From positions 60,768,463 to 60,832,462 of the forward strand of contig NC_133971.1 in the NCBI RefSeq assembly GCF_031877795.1: a stretch of DNA of 64,000 nucleotides, read 5' to 3'. Origin of the DNA: Strix aluco (lineage: Eukaryota > Chordata > Aves > Strigiformes > Strigidae). A program made the translations under genes and the position numbers. Positions 15,706 to 28,592 of this stretch are shown here, piece by piece. Positions within the stretch are counted from its first letter, which is position 1. Each line of letters opens with the position of its first letter. The notes below the pieces were generated by a model. That model worked only from the letters and a program-made list of their open reading frames with translations. It had not been told where the DNA came from and did no database searches.

Positions 15706-16399
15706 AAGAGAGTCACAGAAATAATTCATTACCCCTAACTTAATTTTAACTTAAAAAAAGCTAGTGGATTCAGGGAAGACAAGACAATTCTTTGATACAG
15801 AAGCACACATACTTGCACAGACAAGAAGTCTGCAAAACTGTGACAGCACACTGAAAATCCATCACATATACCATTGGCCAGCACCTACCAACTAGAAGCC
15901 AACATAATTAGCCACAAATATTGAATTCTCCTATAAGGCTTCTGTCAAAACATTTTCAGATTAGGTAAAACAGAGAAATGAGAAATTGGATAAGAGAGAA
16001 AATGGAGAGAGGTGCTGAATTAAGTTCCTAACATGGCAGAAAGTTATCCTTTCAGGTGACAAACCCTGGTTTTACAGAGTATTTCAATACTAGTCCAAGC
16101 ACCTTACCCACCGTTAAGAAAGGACCGAAAAATCAAGCGACTTTCTCCTGTTTTCACACTCCCATCTTCTTCTATAGAAATTCCTTTCTTAGCTTCCAGC
16201 TCTCTCTCCATTCTGCTCCTTTTGACTAATTCTGAACTACCAACCACGGCGGTAAACACAGTGGGACCAGGGCAAACACACACATTTCTCTGATCGTTTC
16301 TCTTAACGCCTCCAAACATGCCACTACATCAGCACTGGTTTCCTCTGCCACAAGACAAAACAGAAACAGGCAGCCCCCGGCACTACCAGAACACAAGCT

Positions 16400-17570
16400 A
16401 CCCCTCGGCAGGGCCACGCAGGCTGCCCGCACACCTCTTCTCCCAAGCCCTGCACCGTGGCCTGGCTCCTCTTCCCGCCCGCCCGGCGCGACCTCGGGCA
16501 CCAAGCGGGCCCCCGCTCCCATTCCGCTCCCGCGGGGTGCCAGGCCGCCCTCCCGGCACGGCCCCCTGCCGCGCCGCCCCCACGGGGCGCCGTGCCCGAC
16601 CTGACCCGCCGCGGCGGCCGACACGTCGGCAGGCCGCCCTGCGCCGCCGCCCACCCGGACCGTGCCCGCCGGGGGCGCCCCGCACGCCCGTCTTTCAGGC
16701 GGAGGAGCGGGAGAAGAGGGGCGGAACAGCTCCCCACCGCCTCCCGGCTCCCGGCCCCACGTCCGGAGGAGCGGCGGGGGAGGCGGCCGGGCCTGCCGCA
16801 GGCCGCGCGGGGAGACAGGCCGTAACGGCCGCGGCCGCCTCCCCTCCCATGACACTGCAGAGCGGGGCCCAGCCGCCGCCCTCCGCTGCTGAGGCCTCCT
16901 TCCGCCGCCGGCTCCGCGGGCCCCACTCCCGGCGGCGGCGGCGCCATGATGATCGGCCTGAGAGGGCGCCGCGCCAGGCCCTAACGCCGGGCCGGGCCCC
17001 GGGACGCGCCCCCGCCACCGCGGCCTGGCGCCCCGCACCGCTCACCTTCATGTCGGGACATCCTAGTCCAGAGGCGGCGGCCCAGGCCCGTCTGGGGGCT
17101 CCCGCGGGCTGCTCGGGCGCCGCTGCGGCCTGGCCCCCCGCAGCCGCCGCACGCACGGAGCCCCGGTACGAGGGGAGAGGAGCCGAGGGCAGGGCCAGGA
17201 AGGAGGCAAAACTACAAGAAGCGGCGAGGAGACGGCCTCCTTCCACCTCCACCCTCGCTCGCCCTGCGTGGGGCGGATCCGGCGGCAGCGGCTTCCCGGG
17301 CGCCGTGACACGGGGACTCTGGGCCCCGCCAGCTGCTGGCGCCGCCTCCCGCTCCGCTCCGCCCGCTGCCGCAGCGACGGCGGGGCTGCCCACCGCGCTG
17401 GAGCGCTCCCGGCCCCTTTCCCTTCCTCCCGCCCCGGCCTCCCTTCGGGAGGAAGAGGAAATACTCCGCCGAGGCGGCGGCCCTCCCGCGCGGACTGCCG
17501 GGCCGGGAGCTGAGGGCGGTGGCGGGGTCTGGCGGTGGGGCGGGCTCCGGGCGAGGAAACGGCTAAGGTG
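16400..17570. promoter_or_regulatory. KCMF1: CpG island, KCMF1 promoter and first exon
   Basis: GC content and CpG density rise sharply here against AT-rich flanks. The island includes the KCMF1 start codon at 17059-17061. Sequence above 17061 should hold the 5' UTR and the transcription start on the minus strand, and sequence below 17046 is the start of intron 1. No TATA box is evident, as usual for a housekeeping CpG promoter. The long open frames in several phases here (up to 417 codons) come from a lack of AT-rich stop codons and I do not regard them as genes. Confidence 0.85.
17046..17061 (-). CDS. KCMF1: KCMF1 first coding exon (E3 ubiquitin ligase, partial)
   Basis: KCMF1 is a ZZ-type zinc-finger E3 ubiquitin ligase that works with UBR4. 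Only its first 16 coding bases are in the window. On the minus strand they read ATGTCCCGACATGAAG, encoding M-S-R-H-E and the first base of a Gly codon. A strong donor GTGAGC follows (GT at 17044-17045). The known vertebrate protein begins MSRHEGVSCDACLKG, and as I recall the first coding exon ends after the same base, so both residues and intron phase match. The exon lies in a CpG island, as expected for a ubiquitously expressed gene. The match rests on five residues plus phase and context, so a chance match is possible but unlikely. The rest of the gene lies below position 1. Confidence 0.85.
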
Positions 17571-17652
17571 ACGGAGCTTGGCAGCAGCAAAGTAGCCAAC
17601 AAGACCAATCTGACCCAGAGGACAGGTCTTAATCACACGGTTTTATGTAAAA

Positions 17653-17688
17653 GGAGGGTGGGGGTGTGTATGTGTGTGTGTATATGAG
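17653..17688 (+). repeat. G-rich and TG microsatellite upstream of KCMF1
   Basis: AGGAGGGTGGGGGTGTG leads into TATGTGTGTGTGTATATG. It lies just upstream of the KCMF1 CpG island. Confidence 0.7.
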
Positions 17689-20600
17689 TGGCAGAGAGCA
17701 GTGCGCATGCACCGAACCGATTTTTCAACCACTGATAGCGTTACTCATTCTGCCAGCTGTGGGGAACGGCTCGCTGCGGACTCCAGGGCAGGCACAGGGC
17801 CGATTTTCTTATTTTTCCCCCTTCCCCCTTTGTCGGGCCTGCAGAGCACTCCTGCCAAGAGTGTGTTCCAGTCAGGCTCCAGCTCAGTAAGGAGGAGGAC
17901 GTCCCACGTGCAGTGTGTCATCATACTCCAGACAAATGTCTTGGTCTCTCCCACCATGAGAGCTTTTTGTCCGGTCATGGTTGCTTCCTGCCCTGTCATG
18001 AAAGCAGTCTAGTCTTGAGATGAGTGAAAAACCTGTGGCAGGGCTGTGTTCCTTCCCTGGTTCAGATGTATGGGGTACATGCATCAAGCATCTTGATTCT
18101 GTGCTGCCTTTCTTGCTATAACTTCCTGGCGTCCCCCCAGCTTCCATCCCAGATAGCACCATCTCCCTCATCTCTGTCCATGCTATTCCCACCTTCCTTC
18201 ATTTTCATATAAGTTTTCATCTTCTAACCTTCTCATGGCATTCCTCAGTATTTTATCTCTACCAGTCCAACACCTTCAACTTCACCATCTTATGCCATGG
18301 CCCCCATATGTCTGCCTCAGACTTGCAATTCTTATACAGTCATGTTGGTGAAGTACCTCCTCATTAGTCTCATTCGAAGGCCATGAGGGCCCACATGCCA
18401 GAGCAGCCTAAGCATCGAGCTGCAGTGAAAGGCAGGAATGAACAGTAAGATTTGAAAGGAATAAGTGTCAACCTCATTCCTTGCACCACCTCCCTCCCAT
18501 GCCAATCATACTATTTAGCCTCTGCCTCTCCCCCTTACATGTGTATGCACACATCTGTCCCCTGTACTCTGGCCACCTGCTTCACTTCTGTCTTTCCCTT
18601 GGCCACGTGTGGTTTCATAAACACAGTACCTACTGAGAAGGTAACCTGGATCCAGTCTATCTAAAGGTCCAGTGGATTGTGGGCAGTTTCACTGGAAGCA
18701 AGCAGTACCTGTGTCTTGATAAGCTGTAGGAGAAACTGGGGGTCATTTTGACTGATGGGAATCAATGGCTTCACTGCTTCTGAAAGCTGGGCAAGAGACA
18801 GTGACCATGCAAGGAGTTTGCAAGAAGGACACCACAGATGACAAGAAACTGAAGAGAAGCCTGCAACTGTCATAAAACTCACTACCAAACTATGAAAGTG
18901 GTATCTCCAAGATAGTTCTGGAGGCGAAGCTGTGCCCATCTTGCCAGCATTTCACAGCAACAGTGCACAGAGTGGGGCAGTGGGTCCTGTGTGCCCTACT
19001 ACTTGATTTTAGCACCAGCATTTTTAATTGCAAATGACAATTATCCCACCCAAATGCAAAATACAGACCATCAGGTGCTCTTGGCTGATGCTACCTTCCA
19101 GTCCCTAGAAGAGCAAGCTAGCTTGCGAGCTGGTAACTCAGCTGACTAGCAATATCTTACCTCTGTGTGAGGCTGTGGTTCACTATGTACATAACTCTGC
19201 CTCACTCTGAGCACAACAATGCTGTCTTGGCCTGTGCTCAGTTTTACCCAGTTTCTGGCAGAATGGCCTCCCACAGGAGCTTCTTCTCATGCACTTGGTA
19301 AAATACAGACTGCAACCCAGGGTATTTCACTGGGACCTGGAAGATTCAGTCTTTGGTCATGGAAGACCTTGGGCTAATCACCTCATCTCTCCATGCTTCA
19401 GTTGCAAAATGGTTTAATAACCTTTCCTGCCTTTATTAAGTGTATTCACAGGGATGTTTGAGTGCACATGGTCCAGCACATCCTGGTGAGCCTCTCAGCA
19501 CATGACTTTTCTGAAACACCCCTGGTGCCTGTAGCAGCCAAGCAGAATTCTGTGTCCTCTTCTCCATCTTTAGACTCCAGTCCAAAATTAAAACTGTAAC
19601 CCTGTTATATAATAACTGTTTTCTTGCCTTAAGGCCAGTATCTACACCCAATGAGACAGTATAGAAAAAAGCCTTGGTACTTTTGGAATCACATTAAAAT
19701 ATGCCTGCATGTGCATTATATCCTTCAGTGGGAATTTTGCTGATTATCTCCTCTGCAAATGTAGCAAATACTGCAAATGTAAGACACCCAGGCTCCCAGA
19801 GATGAGCATGTGACAACTCTGGCTGGTGTGGAAGGAGGTGCATAACAGAATTTGAAGATCCTTTACAAGGTCATGCCCACCAGTAGGAAATATTCTTATC
19901 TTCTTAACATCAACTTGGTAATCAATAGCCTGTACTGCCCTTGTTTTGAACAATATTGTTTCACAAACCCACATGCTCTTATTCCCCAGGAAGAATGAGA
20001 AAGAAAGATTTTAGTGAGGTTTATAAAGTTCTGGTGTGGATGGATCCTTCTGTCCCTAAGGGAAGAGCCTACCATAATCGGTTTTCTCATTTTTTCTATT
20101 CCATGCAGCAGAATAATCCATAGGTAAGACTCACTATAAAGCTGTGAGGAAAAAAAATTCAACATTTGTATTTTCCTGACGGGTAAACACAAGCTGAGAA
20201 ATGAAAATTTACCTACCCAAGGTCATTCAAAGTCAGAATCAGGCAAGGGATTAGAGACCCAGATCTCATAGCTAATTAGGCCATTGTATAAGCCACAGTG
20301 AGAAACAGAAAAATCCATGAATTTTCCCAACATGAAATCATAAGATGATAAAATTTTTGCCTGGAAGTAATAAAACCCTCTGAATTAGGGAAGAGATGCT
20401 TGTGTGGCCTTGTGCAGTTCCTCTAGCTGCCACTGTGAAAGGGTTCAGTGTCTGGATCAGAGCAGAAGAGTTTCAGGTACTAAACTTAATAGTGACATCC
20501 TAGAGCAGAGCTCCTGAGTGGTAAAACTGTTCCATTAGGAGTTACTTAGTCCATTAATCTCCTTGAAATCTTTCACCCCTTTGTGGGCTACTGAAAGCCC

Positions 20601-23240
20601 ACTAAACAGTGGTTTTACTTGTTTCAGTGCAATCCCTACCAGGCTCCATCTATTTGAGGAAGTGATCTCTGCTTCACTTTACTTGGACTTTTTATTACCA
20701 AGGTTGGGCACCCCACTGCAATGCTAGGTCCTTGTCGGTTTGATGGTTCAGCTTCACACTTGGAGGTAAGATATTCTGTCACCACAGTGGTATAAAACTT
20801 ACATAAATCAGTTGCTTGGATCAGTCAGGTCATCATAAGATAAATATGGAACTGTGATTAGATACATGCTCAAGTGTTAAATCTGCACACTGGCACATGT
20901 CAGGGCCTTCCACTACACTTTTTTTTCTAACTGCTACTTTTATGCCTTCTCTTGCTCAGTAGTCATTCAACATGCTATAGAGCTGCTTACTGTGTTCAGC
21001 GTGATCTGTAAAGAAGGCTTTTAAAATCAAACAGAAAGACAGTCTTGCTGCTTTCTAATTAATAAGAAAAGACCTGAAACAACTCTGCATACCTAGCATC
21101 TTCTGTTTTGTTCTGATGTCTGCACCACGGACAACTGTTCTGCCATGCTAATGGACCAGAAGACACAGACTCTGGGAGTCCTGTGGCTGTATGCTAGATA
21201 GGAAATGCTATTTCCACATAAATACTTCTTGTGAACTGAATCCTTTCACGTTCCCAGGCCTACTGACAGTGTCTCACAATCCAACTTGAAGCACCCAAAG
21301 CACTGAGGAACAGCACAAGCAAACTTGGAGTCATCAGGAACATCAGATACCTTTGCTTAGTGGGTCTCATTTAGAGCTTTTGCAATGGAATACAAGCATC
21401 TTGCTGGAAGAGAGCAGGGCTTGAATTTTTAGCAGAGACATCCCTGCTGTGGGAACTGTATTTGGCTTTGGAGTTAAACTGAGCTAAGCACAACTAAATA
21501 TCCTATAAAATGCTCATCATCAGTTTAAACTTTTGTTAGAACTCTTCTTTTTGAATGCCAGACACCACTAGGGTGTGCAATGCAAGTGCTGCACCGATAT
21601 GCCCATACTTCACTGGTAACCAGCAGCTATAGAAGCTGTTCCATTTTTCAGACACACAGTCCAGATGTAGAGTCACATTTGCTGTCTTTCCTGAGCAGTG
21701 GTGCCCCCATGTTCACCTGCACATACCATGAAACTACTGCCTTCTCCCCAGAAAATCTTTTTGGAAGCTGGACAGGTGCTGTGAAGAGGTTAAACTGATA
21801 GGTACTTGTACACAGCCAGACATGCATGCAGGCACTGCACAGAATTCTAATACATTGCTGCTCTTTTCCTTTTATCAGCAAATATATCTAGACTTTGGCA
21901 AAATTGGGAACTCCCTTGTTAATTTCCCCACCTTTCCAGACCATTCCACTTAGAAGTTAGCATTCAGAGGTTATCCCAGATCTATCCCTCATTACTGAGA
22001 GCTTTCATTCTTCTCAGCAGTTTTTGATGTTGGTTAAGATACCAGATGTTGATATAAAACTAAAAGTGCCCCAGATACCTCTTTCCAACTTTTCTGGCCA
22101 AAGCTTTATGAAGAATTTGAGCCAAAATGAACACTGAAAATTCATCAAATCATTCTGTCCTCTTACAAAAATATTCCAAACTGACCACATACCCTTGAAA
22201 CGGCATGGTTCCAGCAGGCACACTGTTCTTACAGGACCTACATGTAGTAGGAAATAGAAACAGCTTTTAAAAATTCTACAAATTCCACCTCTGCTCTCTT
22301 CAGAAGAGGAAAAAGTAAATTTATCCTTCCTTGAAATTATTATTACTGTTCCTTGGGAAGTCACTGCTGAACCAACTGATATTCCTCTACTTGATAGCCA
22401 CAAATGTGACTGGTTTTACTCCATTCCGTGTGAATGAATCAGAAACACTGTCCCAAGCACTGTTCCAGCAAAGAGTAGATATCAGGGATGTATCCTGTTT
22501 ACTCACAAAGCCCTGTTTCTGTGAGCAGGAGGAAGCAAATAAAACAATATCTGCTCATCACTGTAAACACTCTTTCCTCTGCTACTCAGATATATTTTAT
22601 GCCCATGTTTCTTGGGGCCATACTGCAATAATAGTTCAGCTATGAGCTAGGTTTTTATTACCCTCTGTTTTTTTCTAGCCTTTTCTTCTCTGCTATCCTC
22701 ACCCCCTTTCAAAACAATACCTGCTCTTAGGCAGACTCCCTGTGAATTCAAATCACTGAGTGACCCTATCTGACCTTTCTGAGTGCTTCTCTATGCCTGT
22801 TCTTACAGTGGATGCTGCCATCTGATACAGGACACAAGCTGCTCTTTGCAGAGCATAGTGGTTAATCTTTGGATCTGTATGCCTCTATTTCAGTAAAATT
22901 GAAGCCAACTGCTACCTTATGCCTAGACCTCTCAACTCACCTGCTGGGATCATGTGATGGGTGGGACAGTATGGAGTCACATACCCCAGTCTCCACAATT
23001 GGCCCAAGACTTTGGAGGGTTGCAGGGGTCCTTTTCCATGAGGACCCTTGTGAGCAAAGGGGCCCTTTAGAAGTAACTGCAAAATCTCAACTCCAGCACT
23101 AACCAGAGTAAGTGCAGCATGGCAAAGCATGGGAAAGTATTGCCCTGCACTGCTTCTGTCTGCTATACAGGCATGGACCTGAAGAACAGAAGGCAGGTGA
23201 AATTCCTGTGGTGACAAACAGACTGCTATAATTTGTTGGA

Positions 23241-23255
23241 GGGGGGGGGGGGGGG
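23241..23255 (+). repeat. Homopolymer of 15 G
   Basis: Fifteen consecutive G follow TTGTTGGA. The length is likely to be unreliable in sequencing and may vary between individuals. Confidence 0.8.
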
Positions 23256-25660
23256 CATCTCTAGGTACACCAGGCATTCTCAAACATATGAGGACATGTG
23301 GTTTCTGCTGTAAAAAGCCCATGCTATAAAGTGACAACTGAAAGCTGGCAGCATGGGATATAAAGCTCAGGGGATGAGGGTCATGTCTTGGCCATGGCTG
23401 CTGAGTAGCAATCCTGCAGTAAAATGGGTTATATCTCATCTTTCCCTTCTCTCCCTGTAAAATTGAGCCTGTGTAGCTCAGACAAGCACAGAGCCACCAA
23501 TGTATTAGCAATTTAAAAAAGAAATGAGAAAGTCAATACAGACTAACCTGGAGGGAAGGCACTGCTCTTACTGCAAATTCACAGAACTGCTGGGTATGCT
23601 AGGTGGCTCTGTCTGGTTTAGCAGCAGATCCCTCTCCTGAAATAATTTCCTGTAATGTTTTTAGCTGCTGTTAGTGATGCATGAGTAGTGATTTTGGATT
23701 GCCCTGGACCCAGTCACCCCTCATCTTCCCCTTCCTTCCACAATGACACAGGAGAAAATTTCAGCTCCAAGAGGGACCTAGCTATGCCTGAGACACTGCT
23801 AATGACAAGCAGAACTCATCCAGCCTTTGGAGTTTTGTCCAGATCCCCTTCTAACAAAAAATTAAGTCTCACCTAAACCAAATCTCTCTCATACATTTCC
23901 CCTCTGAAGGTCAGAAACCAAGCAGTTTTCTCTTCTCAATTTACAAGTTTTTATTTTTTCAGTTAAAGAATGGTCAACATTGACATTTAAAAATGTGTTT
24001 CTAAAAACAGATGTTTTTGGTTTTCATTTGCCCATTTAAAATACTGAACACTCTCCTTTCATTGTAGCCTTCAGCTGACTCAGGGTCTTTGCAGGCTAGA
24101 CTTCTAAAAGAACTTAGCAAGATGATTGGCACTACCACTCAACTGGTAGCAGAGTGATGGCATAGTGCTGCAAAGGATTATATGCTTGGGAGCCCTCCAC
24201 ACCAGCCATGCACCTGGACTGTAGGTACCTGCAAATGGTCATTTTGGCTCATTTTGCAGCAGAGAAACTGTCAGTGCAAGAAGCAGTCAGCAGAGCCAGT
24301 AAGCACCATATGCTATGATGTACAGGGAGAATGTGTTACCAGGAGTAAAACTCACATTCATGGTGTGGCTGGAACCTAGAGCAAGGACAGATGTGCATAA
24401 GCACCTTGGCTCTGAAAAGGGAAGAGGACTATCTACCTGCCACCTTCTTGTCCTAGTGACAGGCTTTGGCAGAAGAGGAAGGGCATGTACATCAACAATA
24501 CAAACACAGCTCCCTTTTCCTTTTTTTTTTCCAAAGCTGCTTGGTAGCATCACAAGCATTTATTCAGCTGTTCTTGGGTCTGTTGGAGAGATGACTTGGA
24601 CAATGGAGAGGACACATCAGGAAGCCACTGAAGTAAATACACCTATACAGAGCAACTCAAACCCGAAAGAATGAGAAGCCCAAGCACAGCAAGGCCTCTT
24701 CTGCAGTGACAAGATCAAGGCTCATGAGCAGTACCGATACGGCAGCATTACACCTGTCACCCAACTATTTCAGACAAAGGTGGAGGTACCAGAGCTAGCA
24801 TTATTCTCACAGGAAGGGGGTAATGGTAGCATGTCCTGGTAGCTCAATGCATACACACATAGGAAGCAGCTGTACCTGAGGAGCCCTGAGTGCTCAAACT
24901 GGCTTGGCTAAAATCCCTGCACTGTGGTGACAACCCACAAGACTCAGTTTCAACAAAACAGTGGGTGAGGAAGAGAGGTCTGTGTTTGCCCTTCTTCACC
25001 AAAGTCCTCAGTCCTGCTTCCCGTTGAGCGATGCAGCCGCTTTTGAACCTGGAACAGCACACTCAATTTCCTCAGTTAGGCCCAAGTCCTCCCCTGTCTT
25101 CCAAAAAGCAGGAGAAGGTCCTCTTGTTCTTCAACCTGTGTTCACAGAAACAACCAGCAACGGCCAGCACTTCCTTACAGAGGGATCAGAGAAACTTACC
25201 ATAATAAGGCTGGCTTTAGGGGACCAAAACTCCCCAGCTTGTGAAGGTACATGAGTGTAGCACTCTGGAGGCACATTTCCAGAAGGTGTAAACTGGCCAC
25301 AAAACCCATGCTCTGAGTAGAGGGGTTTAGCCACATGGTTACTGTAGATCACCAGGACTCAACAGAGTCCAGATCTGGTACAAGGTGTCCAGTGTCAGAG
25401 GAGACATCATTTCAGTTAATGAAAAATTGCTCTCCGATTAACACCAACAATTTTTAGTGAAGATGACCATTTAGACCCTCCCAGAATATTTGTGCTTGAG
25501 CCCTCTGTGGTGCTATGTATTGACTTACCAAGCAGCTGCTCTTCCGTGTTTAATTACCAGGTGTGAAACTAGTGGAGTTGTATGGAGAATGAATTGTCCT
25601 AATTACACCTCTCCTTGCCTGCACGTAGCCGGCGTCAATGAACTCAGGGTGAATTTCACA

Positions 25661-25674
25661 CTGCCATCTAGCGA
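25661..25674 (-). promoter_or_regulatory. CTCF-like binding motif
   Basis: The minus strand reads TCGCTAGATGGCAG. Against the commonly quoted CTCF core CCACYAGRKGGCRS it matches at 12 of 14 positions. It lies in a repeat-poor stretch between the KCMF1 promoter and FNTA, a plausible place for a domain boundary. Prediction from sequence only. Confidence 0.5.
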
Positions 25675-26572
25675 TTAATGTTCACTTCCCTGCTGTGCTG
25701 CAGCAGAAAAATGATACAGCAAAGATTTTAATTCCCCGAGGCTGAAATCTTATGTAGGCTTATATTGCAGGACTTCTTGAGGAACAGTGATGGGTGACAC
25801 ACATAATGGAGCACAAAGTCCTAGCCCCAAGAAGCTTACACAGGACACCTCACACAGACATCTAGACATCCTGAGGTAGTGTTCCCATTGAAATTTGGTG
25901 AAGCTTCAATTAGATCTTCATGCCAAGTACTTACAGAAACCTAAATAAGTGTGTGCACCCTCGATTTTGGCAGCCTTGTCCTGAATGCTCACATGCAGAC
26001 ACTTGTGTGCCTCTTTATGTACTAGAACGCCCTTTTTTTTTCCTGCTTTTTTTTTCTCTTTTCTACAAATTCAGGGCCCACCCTAGCAGCAGAAGGTAAG
26101 GTATTCTTTTCAGACCAAGCAAAGGGAGGCCCAGAACTTGTAAACATGTTCCTCTCTCAACAGAGTCATCAGCATCACATTTGGTCCAGAAATAGGCTCC
26201 TAATTTTCAAAAAGCCTTGTATCCAAAGAGTGTATGTTCTTAAGTGATGCATTAAAATAAAAGGATGCTAAGAGCAAAGAAGCGTTGAATAGAGAAAATG
26301 ACCCTGTCACTTTCACACTGTGACTTCTGCTAGTAGAGATCATCCTTATTTGAACCACTTAAGCATCAGATAACATATTGTGGAGAAAAGCAAATCATTG
26401 TCTACTTTAGAGATTTCTCTGCTTCAGATTTCATCTACTGTTTGCTCATATTGTGTAGGCACCCATAGAGAGTGTACTCATGTAAATGTACAGAATCACA
26501 GAATCATCTAGGTTGGAAAGGACCTTGAAGATCATCTAGTCCAACTGTTAACCTAACATTGACAGATCCCAA

Positions 26573-28368
26573 CTACACCATATCCCTAAACACTATGTCA
26601 ACCCGACTCTTGAACACCTCCAGGGATGGGGACTCCACCACCTCCCTGGGCAGCCCATTCCAACACCTAACAACCCATTCTGTAAAGAAATGCTTCCTAA
26701 TATCCAGTCTAAACCTTCCCTGGTGCAACTTGAGGCCATTACCTCTTGTCCTGTCACTTGTTACTTGGTTAAAGAGACTCATCCCCAGTTCTCTGCAACC
26801 TCCTTTCAGGTAGTTGTAGAGGGTGATGAGGTCTTCCCTCAGCCTCCTCTTCTCCACACTAAACAACCCCAGTTCCCTCAGCCGCCCCCGTACGACATGT
26901 GCTCCAGATCCTTCACCAGCTTCGTTGCCCTTCTCTGGACACATTTGAGTAATTCAATGTCCTTTTTGTAGTGAGGGGCCCAAAACTGAACACAGTCATC
27001 GAGGTGCAGCCTCACCAGTGCCGAGTACAGGGGTAAGATCCCTTCCCTGTCCCTGCTGGCCACGCTATTTCTGATCCAAGCCAGGATGCCATTGGCCTTC
27101 TTGGCCACCTGGGCACACTGCTGGCTCATGTTCAGCCGGCTGTCAATCAACACCCCCAGGTCCCTCTCTGACTGGCAGCTCTCCAGCCACTCCTCCCCAA
27201 GCCTGTAGCGCTGCTGGGGGTTGTTGTGGCCCAAGTGCAGCACCCGGCATTTGGCCTTATTGAACCTCCTCCAGTTGGCCTTAGCCCATCGCTCCAGCCT
27301 GTCCAGATCTCTCTGCAGAGCCTCCCTACCCTCGAGCAGATCAACACTCCCACCCAACTTGGTGTCGCCTGCAAACTTACTGAGGGTGCACTCTATCCCC
27401 TCGTCTAGATCATCACTAAAGATGTTAAACAGGAGTGGCCCCAAAACTGAACCCTGGGGGACACCACTCGTGACCGGCCATCAACTGGATTTAACTCCGT
27501 TCACCACAACACTTTGGGCCCGGCCATCCAGCCAGTTTTTTACCCAGCAAAGCGTGCGCTCATCCAAGCCTTGAGCAGCCAGTTTTGCCAGGAGAATGCT
27601 GTGGGAAACGGTGTCAAAGGCCTTACTGAAGTCAAGGTAGACAACATCCACAGCCTTTCCCTCATCCAATCAGCAGGTCGCCCTGTCGTAGAAGGAGATC
27701 AGGTTCGTCAGGCAGGACCTGCCTTTCATAAACCCATGCTGACTGGGCCTGATCATCTGGTTGTCCCGCATGTGTTGTGTGATGGTACTCAGGATGAGCT
27801 GCTCCATCAGCTTCCCAGGCACCGATGTCAAGCTGACAGGCCTGTAATTTCCTGGATCATCCTTCCAACCCGTCTTATAGATGGGCGTGACATTGGCCAG
27901 TTTCCAATCTGTCGGGACATCCCCGCTCAGCCAGGACTCCTGGTAAATGATGGAAAGCAGCTCAGCGAGCACTCCAGCCAGCTCCTTCAGCACCCTCGGG
28001 TGTATCCCATCTGGTCCCATAGACTTGTGTGTGTCTATGTGATGCAGTAGGTCACTGACTGTCTCCTGGATTGCGGGGGAGTCGTTCTCCCAGTCTCTGT
28101 CTTCTGGCTGAGGAGGCTGGATTCCCTCAATACAACTAGTCTTGTTATTATAGACTGAGGCAAAGAAGGCATTAAGCATCTCAGCCTTTTCCTCATCACT
28201 TGTTACCATGTTTCCTCCTGCGTCTAGCAGGGGATGGAGGCTCTCCCTGGTCTTTCTTTTGCTGCTCACATACTTATAGAAACATTTCTTGTTGTCCTTG
28301 ATTGCTGAAGCCAGGGTAATTTCCAGCTGGGCTTTAGACTTCCTGATTTCTGCCCTGCATAGCCTCAC
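26573..28368 (-). pseudogene. CR1 ORF2 reverse transcriptase (multiply broken)
   Basis: The minus strand shows a non-LTR reverse transcriptase in consecutive pieces. The first piece, 28368-27670, carries GPDGIHPRVLKEL, WKLANVTPIYK, NYRPVSLTSV and QHGFMKGRSC. A frameshift near 27669 leads to VVYLDFSKAFDTVSH and [15 protein letters not shown] near 27479 is followed by [16 protein letters not shown]. The active-site box, normally FADD in this family, reads FAGD at 27364-27375. The thumb and C-terminal region follow to about 26573. The missing aspartate is shared with copy D. Nonfunctional relic. Confidence 0.88.
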
Positions 28369-28592
28369 AGCATCTTTGTAATCACTGTGAGTGGCTGGCC
28401 CCTTCTTCCAAAGGCTGTAAACTTTCCTTTTCTCCCTGAGTTCCAGCCAAAGCTCCTGTTCAGCCAGGGTGGTCTTCTCTGTCGCCGGCTTCTCTTACAG
28501 CACCCGGGGACTGCCTGTTCCTGAGCCATTAACACTTCCTTCTTAAAGAGTGCCCAGCCTTCCTGGATCCCTATACCCTTCAGGATCGTCTC

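Larger units (their letters stand above)
1..17045 (-). other. KCMF1: KCMF1 intron 1 (5' part, extends beyond window)
   Basis: This AT-rich stretch lies directly downstream, on the minus strand, of the KCMF1 first-exon splice donor. I found no sequence resembling the zinc-finger exon that should follow (residues VSCDACLKG and onward), so the second exon lies outside the window. Open frames here are short, overlap on both strands and resemble no family I know. The only recognisable contents are a CR1 fragment at 2081-2557, a G-rich run near 1.08 kb and two short TG repeats near 15 kb. The intron assignment is inferred from the first exon. Confidence 0.75.
17571..26490. other. Intergenic region between KCMF1 and CR1 copy B
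   Basis: No gene is recognised here. Open frames are short, overlap on opposite strands, lack splice context and resemble no family I know. The stretch contains a TG-rich run at 17653-17688, a 15-base G run at 23241 and a CTCF-like motif at 25661. Bases 25440-25760 are unusually balanced in composition, free of repeats and rich in TAAT cores, so they could be a conserved non-coding element. That cannot be tested without alignment. Long non-coding RNAs cannot be excluded. Confidence 0.6.

Noticed and set aside
16318-17571. 417-codon plus-strand open frame and several other long frames on both strands in the KCMF1 CpG island
   Set aside because: All frames are open because the sequence has few AT-rich stop codons. 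The products are Ala/Pro/Arg/Gly-rich with no domain, and the real signal here is the short KCMF1 exon.
22331-22645. 104-codon frame with a signal-peptide-like start and sequons
   Set aside because: It begins with TTG, not ATG, and has no splice or promoter context. The hydrophobic start comes from a TTA/CTG-rich stretch.
22912-23511. 199-codon minus-strand open frame
   Set aside because: It crosses the 15-base G run as a proline tract, and its sequence has no recognisable domain, exon structure or promoter. Probably chance.
27226-28050. Plus-strand open frames of 60-178 codons over CR1 copy B, with similar ones over copies A and D
   Set aside because: They are antisense shadows of the CR1 reverse-transcriptase frame.
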